A stretch of DNA of 64,000 nucleotides, from positions 1,426,001-1,490,000 of the forward strand of contig NZ_JQLO01000001.1 in NCBI RefSeq assembly GCF_000744255.1, read 5' to 3'. Position numbers and translations under genes: made by a program. Shown here piece after piece: positions 18,057 to 24,785 of this stretch. This DNA comes from Carnobacterium divergens DSM 20623 (GTDB lineage Bacteria > Bacillota > Bacilli > Lactobacillales > Carnobacteriaceae). Positions within the stretch are counted from its first letter, which is position 1; the number at the start of each line of letters is the position of its first letter. The notes beneath the pieces are model-generated. The model had not been told where the DNA came from and ran no database searches. It saw only the letters and a list, made by a program, of their open reading frames with translations.

Positions 18057-19295
18057 ATGGTATTACCAAATTTTAAAGAAAATCTACAAAAATATGCTGA
18101 ATTAATTGTCAGTACCGGCGTAAATGTATCGAAAGGCCACACCGTTGTGTTACAAATAGATGTTGAACAAGCACCACTTGCTCGTTTGATTACTAAAGAA
18201 GCTTACAAATTAGGTGCAACAGAAGTCATTGTAAAATGGTTAGATGATGAAATTAATCGTGAAGTTTTTTTAGGTACTCCTGAAGAACGTTTAGTAGACA
18301 TTCCTCAATATAAAATTGATGAATCTATTGACCAAATTGAAAAAGGCGCAAGTCGTATTAGTGTTCGTTCTGCTGACCCTGATGCTCTTGCTGGCGTAGA
18401 TACAGATAAAGTTGCGGCTTACCAAAGTGCTGTTGGAAAAGCTCTCTCAGAGCAACGCACAGCTACTCAATCAAATAAAGTTAGTTGGTCAGTCGTTGCT
18501 GCAGCTGGCGCTAAATGGGCAGCTAAGGTCTTCCCTGATTTAGCAACCTCAGAGGAACAAGTAGACGCTTTATGGGATCAAATTTTCAAAACAACACGTA
18601 TTTATGAAAGCAATCCTGTTGAAGCTTGGGTCAATCACGATCAGCTGTTAGAAGCAAAAGCAAATGAATTAAATAAAGAACAATTTGATGCTCTTCATTA
18701 CACTGCTCCTGGAACTGATTTGACCATTGGTTTGCCAACAAATCATCGTTGGGAAGGCGCTGGTAGTTTTAATGTCCGCGGTGAGAAATTCATGGCGAAT
18801 ATGCCTACGGAAGAAGTTTTCACTGCTCCTGACGCAAATCGCGCAGATGGTGTAGTAAGAAGCACTAAACCACTTAGTTATGCTGGCACGACTATTTTAG
18901 ATATGACCTTTACTTTTAAAGATGGCAAAGTAGTAGATGTTACAGCTAAACAAGGTGAAGACGTTTTAAAAAAATTAATTGCTACAGATAATGGCTCTGC
19001 TCGTTTAGGTGAAGTTGCCTTGGTTCCAGACCCCTCTCCTATTTCTCAATCAGGAATTGTTTTCTATAATACCTTGTTTGACGAAAATGCTTCTAATCAT
19101 TTAGCTTTAGGATCAGCCTATGCGTTTAGTTTAGAAGGTGGTACAGAAATGACAGAAGCAGAATTGATTGCTGCTGGTTTAAACCGTAGCAATGTCCATG
19201 TTGACTTTATGATTGGTTCAAATGAAATGAATGTTGATGGAATCCGTAAAGATGGCTCAATTGTCCCAATCTTTAGAAACGGAAACTGGGCATAA
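18057..19295 (+). CDS. pepS: M29-family aminopeptidase (PepS/AmpS type)
   Basis: Metal-dependent aminopeptidase that releases N-terminal residues from short peptides in the cytoplasm. The length, 412 residues, is normal for the family. Recognisable parts are ELIVSTGVNVSKGHTVVLQ at the start, TIGLPTNHRWEGAG, NMPTEEVFTAPD (with the metal-ligand Glu pair), and LFDENASNHLALGSAY followed by NVHVDFMIGSNEM, which supply His and Asp ligands. It stands alone with its own promoter and terminator. Streptococcal PepS prefers Arg and aromatic residues; whether this one does cannot be seen. Confidence 0.93.
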   Translation: MVLPNFKENLQKYAELIVSTGVNVSKGHTVVLQIDVEQAPLARLITKEAYKLGATEVIVKWLDDEINREVFLGTPEERLVDIPQYKIDESIDQIEKGASRISVRSADPDALAGVDTDKVAAYQSAVGKALSEQRTATQSNKVSWSVVAAAGAKWAAKVFPDLATSEEQVDALWDQIFKTTRIYESNPVEAWVNHDQLLEAKANELNKEQFDALHYTAPGTDLTIGLPTNHRWEGAGSFNVRGEKFMANMPTEEVFTAPDANRADGVVRSTKPLSYAGTTILDMTFTFKDGKVVDVTAKQGEDVLKKLIATDNGSARLGEVALVPDPSPISQSGIVFYNTLFDENASNHLALGSAYAFSLEGGTEMTEAELIAAGLNRSNVHVDFMIGSNEMNVDGIRKDGSIVPIFRNGNWA

Positions 19296-19298
19296 TAG

Positions 19299-19335
19299 AA
19301 AAGAACTCGTAATTTTATATTACGGGTTCTTTTTC
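19299..19335 (+). terminator. Terminator after pepS
   Basis: AAAGAACTCGTAAT pairs with ATTACGGGTTCTTT (one G-T pair) and is followed by TTTT, 4 bases after the stop codon. Confidence 0.9.
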
Positions 19336-19393
19336 TGTTTAAGGGCTAGACATTTTTTTTAAACCATGAGAAACTGTGTAAGAGATTTCTTTT

Positions 19394-19466
19394 GTTCCTA
19401 TAGCTCAGGGGATAGAGCATTCGTTTCCTAAACGATGTGTCGCAGGTTCAAATCCTGTTAGGAACG
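19394..19466 (+). tRNA. tRNA-Arg (anticodon CCU)
   Basis: A full cloverleaf of 73 bases: acceptor GTTCCTA/TAGGAAC with discriminator G, D-stem GCTC/GAGC, anticodon stem TTCGT/ACGAT around loop TTCCTAA (anticodon CCT, reading AGG), five-base variable loop and T-arm GCAGG-TTCAAAT-CCTGT. CCA is not encoded. Its 3' end is repeated at 21124-21137, which marks it as a likely integration site. Confidence 0.95.
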
Positions 19467-19468
19467 TT
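19455..19468 (+). repeat. att-like direct repeat, copy 1 (tRNA-Arg 3' end)
   Basis: CTGTTAGGAACGTT recurs exactly at 21124-21137 in the same orientation, and the next bases also agree (tGATtAAT against aGATgAAT). Copy 1 covers the end of the T-arm and acceptor stem, the classic target of tyrosine integrases. Confidence 0.6.
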
Positions 19469-19593
19469 TGATTAATGCTGGTATATTAGCCTTTTAGGTT
19501 TTTATATCAGCTTATTTATATATATGGAATTTTTTAAACTAATTAAACATTAACCTTTATTCTACACACATTATCCGTTGGAAATGTTTTTAC

Positions 19594-19626
19594 GAAAAAA
19601 ATGACTACTAATGATTATAGTAGCCA
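19594..19626 (-). terminator. Minus-strand terminator inside the gene-poor stretch
   Basis: ATGACTACTA and TAGTAGCCAT pair at 9 of 10 positions around a 6-base loop, and the minus strand then runs into seven T. No intact gene lies directly upstream, so it may be a relic of a lost gene. Confidence 0.7.
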
Positions 19627-19990
19627 TCTACACCCCATAGTTTATGAATCCCCTTAAAAGACTCTGATATCAGGAAATTATTTTTAAGCACATTTTTTGC
19701 GGAGTGCGACTCAAAAATGTAAATACGCCAATAGAGTTTAGATACATAGATAGGCTTACTCACTGTATTATTTTACAACAAAATTTCTTTTCTAACAAAA
19801 TAAAAACACGCTCGATTAACGTGTTTTTCAAGGTAAATGGTTGTGAAACACTTGCCTTATCAATGATTATTTTATACTAACCTGTATAACTTGTAAAATG
19901 CAAAATTCAAATACAAGTCCTCTTATTATTTTGATTATCAAATACTTCTAGTTCATTAAACTTTAATACCAACTAAATCTAATTATTCCT

Positions 19991-20152
19991 TTACTGAGAC
20001 TCTTTAAAAAGAAAGACAGCCAAACTTAAATTTTGTTCAAATAGCGACTTAAATAACTGATACTCTTTTTCTGTATAATACTCGTCTGGTAAAAAGCTCG
20101 TTTATTTACTTATTTCTTGAAATAACCTTTCGGACAAATCGATTTTATTCAT
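19991..20152 (-). pseudogene. Small gene broken by one in-frame TAA
   Basis: An ATG at 20152 has a good ribosome site (AGAGGA, 7 bases away) and reads MNKIDLSERLFQEISK, then TAA, then continues in the same frame for 36 codons (TSFLPDEYYTEKEYQLFKSL ... FKESQ) to a second stop. The part after the TAA is coherent and helical, so I read it as a 53-residue protein interrupted by one nonsense change. I do not recognise the family; short helical proteins of this size include bacteriocin immunity proteins, but no motif proves that. Confidence 0.5.
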
Positions 20153-20504
20153 ATAATATTCCTCTTTTTAAAACAACACCTATCAAATAAAGCCTTTCAA
20201 AGAAGAACCCTTAGATATTTATAATACCGCATAGATAAAAAAAGCCTCCATAGACGAGTCCATGAAAGCTGTAAATAAACATGGAAATAGTACATTTTAT
20301 AGAGGGAAAATGTATTAAATAAAAAATTTGGGATTAATTATTTAATTTATTTACATATTTATTTTATCATAATTTATAAAAATAAAAAAATCTAAAAAAA
20401 CAATAACAGAATCCGTTTCCATCTACAATTTTTATAATAAAAAAATCTTCAACGACAAAATAGAGTGGTAGGAAAATCTTTGCATTAAAAAGTTCCTTCA
20501 ATTA

Positions 20505-21023
20505 TTATTCAGATAAATTTCTTTTTACACTCTTTATCATCTTATAAAGAGAATCTCTATCAATAAGACATACTCCAGTTTTAACTGCTAATTCCTTAGC
20601 TGATTTAGTAAAGTAGCTGTTCGTAACCACATATACCTCATCTAAGCCGTAATAACTCTTGCCTGCATGTGCTTCTTGGACTGCTTTATTTCCAACATTT
20701 TTCTTATATCTTTTACATTGATAACCCATTTTTTTATCTTCATTGTGTGCTAATACGTCAATTCCCTGGTCCCCTTGATATTGAGTTACTCTTACTTTTT
20801 TATAATTAGATTTTCTAAGTAAGTTAGCAAAATAATGCTCAAATTTTTCACCAGTCATTAAATCAATGTCTTTCATTTCGTAATTTTTATGACGTTCCAT
20901 AAAGAATATAGTGATTTTAATACTATAGATAATTACAATCAGACTTATTCCTATCCAAAATAACTGACTCTTCAAAAGAGGTTCTAAAATTGTTTTTAAA
21001 TCCATCATGTTAGTTTGTTTCAT
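20505..21023 (-). CDS. Membrane-anchored Mrr-like restriction endonuclease domain protein
   Basis: The 172 residues comprise one membrane helix (about 17-41) and a C-terminal nuclease-like domain of the Mrr/restriction endonuclease fold. Its core is GEKFEHYFANLLRKSNYKKV, then GDQGIDVLAHNE and MGYQCKRYKKNVG, which give the D and Q-x-K catalytic residues of the family, then VYVVTNSYFTKSAKELA and CLIDRDSL. Such one-helix Mrr proteins are common in Firmicutes and may act in defence or DNA turnover; the role here is inferred. It lies between the two att-like repeats, so it is probably cargo of the small element. The start has GGAGGG. Confidence 0.85.
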   Translation of the reverse strand: MKQTNMMDLKTILEPLLKSQLFWIGISLIVIIYSIKITIFFMERHKNYEMKDIDLMTGEKFEHYFANLLRKSNYKKVRVTQYQGDQGIDVLAHNEDKKMGYQCKRYKKNVGNKAVQEAHAGKSYYGLDEVYVVTNSYFTKSAKELAVKTGVCLIDRDSLYKMIKSVKRNLSE

Positions 21024-21123
21024 ACGCCCTCCAAAGTTTGTTGTTATGTATTTAGTTTAGCATAGGTACAACATATTTATAAGTATAAAAAAACGTGTTT
21101 GTTAAGGTAGATGTCTTTTTTTT

Positions 21124-21137
21124 CTGTTAGGAACGTT
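21124..21137 (+). repeat. att-like direct repeat, copy 2
   Basis: Exact 14-bp copy of the tRNA-Arg 3' end (19455-19468), same orientation, 1669 bp downstream, with extended weaker similarity on the right. It would be the distal attachment site left by an integrated element. Confidence 0.6.
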
Positions 21138-21162
21138 AGATGAATTAAAACTTTATAAATAT

Positions 21163-21202
21163 AAAAAACTTCTTAATCCAAAATTGGAATGAGAAGTTTT
21201 TT
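21163..21202 (-). terminator. Terminator after the phage lysozyme gene
   Basis: AAAACTTCT pairs with AGAAGTTTT, with an inner TCCA/TGGA stem. The minus strand continues with a T-run. It lies 43 bases after the lysozyme stop codon. Confidence 0.75.
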
Positions 21203-21244
21203 ATATCTAATTATTTTATTGCAAAACGATTTTATAACTTAATT

Positions 21245-21985
21245 CTATTTTTTATACTCTCGATTAGCTACATTCAATAAGCGTTCATAGTATGGAGCAC
21301 TAGAACTAAATTCCATATGTGGCATATCTTTATCATTATTTGCTTTATAAATTCTGCGTAAAATTTCTAATTCATCTCCATGTGCCAGTTGTTTCACTGC
21401 AATTCCATCAAAATAAAAAGTAGGTTCATTGTTATTGACTCTATATGTTAATTGCATTTCAATCTCTCCTTTTTTGTCTGTATTTGTTCCTGTCTGCCCT
21501 TTTAGTAATTCATAGATGCTATTTGCTGCATCAATTCGAATCTCCATATGAGCAAGGGCTACATCTGGCCTCTCCCAATGTGCACAAAAATCAGCTGCAG
21601 CTGCTGTCAAACTTGAACTTTGTTTGAATTCTGATAAAGTTTGATTACGCTGTACTGTTGGATGATAAGCGGTATTTCCATAGTTTGACCATTGACCAGT
21701 TTTATCCCCTTGTGCAATTATTGTTGCTTGCCCTTGAGCTGTTTCTGCCTCACTATTTGAAATCCCACAAACTCTTGCCTGCGAATATACATTACTTTTT
21801 GGGGTCCATTGGCCTAATCCGTAACCTCCGCCTCCACCATGTTCGTTAACGTGAGGATTGAGCGCAGATTCTGCATATAGATTCCCAATTACTCCTGCGG
21901 CAGAAATATCACTGTAGTTAAATAATTTTAATGTATTCCATACTATTTTTGCCGTCTCCAACTGCGTTGATGTAAAATTCACCAT
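21245..21985 (-). CDS. Phage tail-tip lysozyme with extra C-terminal domain
   Basis: Peptidoglycan hydrolase of the phage tail lysozyme family. The N-terminal domain (about 1-165) has KIVWNTLKLFNYSDISAAGVIGNLYAESALNP with the catalytic Glu, GGGGYGLGQWTP, and CAHWERPDVALAHMEIRIDAA. After a short linker (GQTGTNTDKKGE), a C-terminal part of about 70 residues (LTYRVNNNEPTFYFDGIAVKQL and onward) resembles nothing I can name and may bind the wall. I use 21985 as the start because the first ATG is too close to AAAGGA. There is no signal peptide, holin or other phage gene next to it, so it looks like a prophage remnant. Confidence 0.85.
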   Translation of the reverse strand: MVNFTSTQLETAKIVWNTLKLFNYSDISAAGVIGNLYAESALNPHVNEHGGGGGYGLGQWTPKSNVYSQARVCGISNSEAETAQGQATIIAQGDKTGQWSNYGNTAYHPTVQRNQTLSEFKQSSSLTAAAADFCAHWERPDVALAHMEIRIDAANSIYELLKGQTGTNTDKKGEIEMQLTYRVNNNEPTFYFDGIAVKQLAHGDELEILRRIYKANNDKDMPHMEFSSSAPYYERLLNVANREYKK

Positions 21986-22242
21986 AGTCATTTCCTTTCC
22001 TTTTTACTACTTCCCATGCGTCCGTGAGGAACATACGTTCGTAACCCTATTATAAACAACATCCATCTATCTCGTCTTTCAAATGTCACTACACTATCTT
22101 TCTATATTCTTTCAAATGTCTTTTTATGTACCCTTCCACAAAGTAGGAGGTTCTTTCGAATTTTGTGACATAATGTTGAAGTAGCTTGCTTTATTCCAGT
22201 CACTGATATTAATAAACAGTTCACCGCATAAATACTTTTCCC

Positions 22243-22593
22243 TTACCACTTTGTACTCCAGCATATTCTACTTACTTCGACATTTGAATCAACTGAAACA
22301 TTATAAAGAGGTAGTAAGTCTGGATAAATCGATACAACTACTTTATCTAATAAGAAAATATTTGCCATTTTAATTGCTTGGCTTAGGCGGAAATTATACC
22401 AATCCACAGGTACCCATTCATTATCACCAATTAAATAGTAAACATCCTCAAAATTATAAATACAAAACTTTGACCAAATTTTCACAAACTGACCAGCTAG
22501 CTCATCATAACTAGTTGGAGTTTATTTACGTACAGTCGCCTCTATAATTTTGATTGTTCCAATACTATTCGCATTTACACCTGTAACTTTCAT
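22243..22593 (-). pseudogene. Unrecognised gene with an in-frame stop
   Basis: From an ATG at 22593 the frame reads 23 codons (MKVTGVNANSIGTIKIIEAT and on), meets TAA at 22522-22524, and then continues in the same frame for 93 codons to 22243. The second part alone would start at an ATG at 22485. Continuity across the stop suggests one gene of about 116 codons with a nonsense mutation. No ribosome site precedes 22593, and a terminator lies directly upstream, so the true 5' end may be lost. The family is unknown; position between the lysozyme gene and the WxL locus suggests prophage or surface-protein debris. Confidence 0.5.
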
Positions 22594-22601
22594 TTTTATA
22601 C

Positions 22602-22643
22602 AAAAAAAGTAGCCTTCAACTTTTCACATTGATGGCTACTTTT
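22602..22643 (-). terminator. Terminator downstream of the large WxL gene
   Basis: AAAGTAGCC and GGCTACTTT (22606-22643) form the stem, with a run of seven T on the minus strand. It is the first strong terminator after the WxL locus. Confidence 0.8.
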
Positions 22644-22792
22644 AACTATTTTTGTTTTGCAGTACAAATAAGTCATAGTGCTAAAAAAATTCTAGCACGT
22701 TTGAGATGTATATTTTTTACTAGCACTGCGCCACTATTTTCAAGACATTTTAGGGTTATATACACGTGTATTTTATGAATCGCAAGCTCTTC

Positions 22793-23104
22793 TTAAGGAA
22801 CATCAGATAATAACCAGGTTATTTCACCTTGATAACTTCCAACTTTGGCATCTGGGCTGACTTTTAATAATAAACCTGCTGTTTCTGCCCACTGAACCGT
22901 TGGATAGGTTTCCGCTCCTGCTGCGATTTTTTGACTTGTTTCATTGATAACTACGTCTTGTGTTTGACTTTTTTTTAGAATCAAAGCACTTTTTAATTTT
23001 TCTTTGGCTTTGTCTTCAAAAGGAACGGCACTGGCAAATAGTGACCAGTTTGCAACAATGGTGTTTTCGAGTTCAATTTTCCAATCTGATTGTGCTCGTT
23101 CCAC
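22793..23104 (-). pseudogene. Fragment: C-terminal WxL domain of the large surface protein
   Basis: Open frame of 103 codons beginning at a GTG. It matches the end of a WxL domain, with VERAQSDWKIELENT, NWSLFASAVPF, and the final TWLLSDVP. Alone it has no signal peptide or ribosome site, so it is unlikely to be exported or even translated. It joins the preceding fragment after one added base. Confidence 0.75.
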
Positions 23105-23121
23105 ATAAGGGGTTTTTTGGC

Positions 23122-23892
23122 TTAACTCGCTGTCTTGTAATCTAATTTTTCCGGAAGCTCCATAAATTTCAGCTCACCACCGACAGATAACTTACTGGTT
23201 TTTTGTAAACTTTCCTCTGAATATTCTCTGGTTGCTTTGAATGTGGCACTATACTCACCAAATCCGGGTTTAATTTCATTTGTAATGAGCTCAATAGGAA
23301 TTTCAGTCCCATCAGCTATATCCCAGGATTTTGGTTCAATTTTTTGACGAACCAGTTCATCTAAAGTTCCTTCTTCACTGCTTTTACGAACATCTACTAA
23401 TTCAAAATAGGTGTCTTTGGCATCTAAGGCAATAGTGTCTTTGGCATTGAATACCGTACTTTCAGCATTGTATACATTGACTGGGATTTTTTTTATGACG
23501 TCCCTTTTTCCGTCAGTTAACGTCGCTTCTACCCATTGAAAGCCTACTACTGAGGAATCCATCGATAATGGCTTGAGCGTTACATTCGTTCCCTTTACTT
23601 CTTTGAACAATGTTGTTAAATCGTTACTAAGCGCTTCTCCCACTTTCACTTTCTGAATGTCAGGTGTGGCGTCTAATTCAGTAATTGTCAATTCGATTTT
23701 CTGAGCTGCGGAACGTGTTCCATACTCATCAATCCCAATTATTGAAACCCTATGAATTCCTGGTGAAAATAGTTTCCCATCAATTATTCCTTTATAAGTT
23801 TGCACTTCGTTATACGGAATATTTGTATAATCAGCTAACGGAACTAACGTTTTATCCTTATCATCCAATTCCAGATACACGCGATAATCCAT
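23122..23892 (-). pseudogene. Fragment: end of repeat 2 of the large surface protein
   Basis: Open frame of 256 codons starting DYRVYLELDDKDKTLVPLADY, parallel to NYRLYLEMDDPDKTLIPLKDF of repeat 1. It includes SIIGIDEYGTRSAAQKIELT, VGFQWVEATL and FGEYSATFKA, each with a counterpart in repeat 1. It is in the same frame as the fragment before it, separated only by a TAG. The last residues (GGELKFMELPEKLDY) are the start of the WxL domain. Confidence 0.75.
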
Positions 23893-23904
23893 ATTGTCTT
23901 CATC

Positions 23905-24785
23905 CTAAATGGTTCCGTCAATTCCGATTTTTTCATCTCGGTACATGGAAGCTTTTGTTTGATTCAGTGTAATTTTGGGAGGTGCAAGTACACCATACTT
24001 CCAAATTTGTTTGAATGATATACTCTCATTACTTGCAACGTCTACACCTTGATTTTTCATTGAAATACTTGTATTCGATACTCTAACAGGTTGGTTTTCT
24101 TTTAAAACAGTCGGTGGAGACAACACCCCTCCATCATCATTACGATATCGTTTTCCCGTTTCCCAACCAACGCCATTTGCGTTTTGTATATTGTATTGTT
24201 GAAACTTATCTGCCAATCGGCCAGCTGCCCAATTGGGCATAGTTTCTGGATCTGGTATAACCACCATAGAAGACCCATTGTAAGTTAAATTAATCCCCTT
24301 AAAGTTATTGATTGGTGTAACAACTACTGGATATGAAGCTGACCCAAAAAACGTATTGGCAAATTGGCTAAGACCGATCTTTTGAGTGTCTGAACCTAAG
24401 TTTGTAACTTGATACGTAATTTCAACCCCGGTATTCTCTAATAATCGTTGAGTTATATGAATTTTATAGCGATCTAAATACTTAAACGTACGTCTAAGGG
24501 AGTTCGTTTCTCTCTGAATGCTATAAATTGATTCCGTCTGATTTTTTCTTAAAAACCCTTGCCCAACTGGATTATACCCAGCCATACCATCTGATGTTCC
24601 CGCTGGAAATACGCCATTTATAATTAAAGACGCTTCAAGATATCTATCCCAGTATATACAAGATTTCCCATTAAATGTGTACCACCAAGAACCTTGCACC
24701 CATTCAATTTTGTATCCGTCCTTTAAAATCGTATCATTAACTGATCCAAATTCCCAACCATCTTTTAAGGGCCCATCTGTTACAG
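23905..24785 (-). pseudogene. Fragment: start of repeat 2 of the large surface protein
   Basis: The frame reads ISLAVTDGPLKDGWEFGSVND immediately after the A-run frameshift, then a 264-codon stretch from 24699 ending at the TAG. Parallels with repeat 1 include EITYQVTNLGSDTQKIGLSQ, NNFKGINLTYN, VVIPDPETMPNW, NGVGWETGKR and IWKYGVLAPPKITLNQTKASMY. The similarity shows that the large protein arose by an internal duplication. Confidence 0.75.

Larger units (their letters stand above)
19467..20504. other. One-kilobase gene-poor stretch after the tRNA
   Basis: No intact gene of ordinary size. It contains a minus-strand terminator (19594-19626), a second hairpin with arms AAAACACG/CGTGTTTT (about 19802-19828), one small broken gene (19991-20152) and a very AT-rich stretch (20300-20400). 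A degenerate repeat, AACGTGTTTTTCAAGGTAAATG near 19819, resembles the sequence near 21088. The picture is of decayed mobile DNA inserted at the tRNA. Confidence 0.55.

Noticed and set aside
20236-20400. Possible IS end or hairpin in the AT-rich stretch with GCCTCCAT and CATGAAAGC.
   Set aside because: The arms pair poorly and no transposase or target duplication is visible.
23905-24699. Treating the surface-protein fragments as independent genes.
   Set aside because: They join into one protein homologous to repeat 1 plus a WxL domain, and the inner pieces lack ribosome sites and signal peptides.
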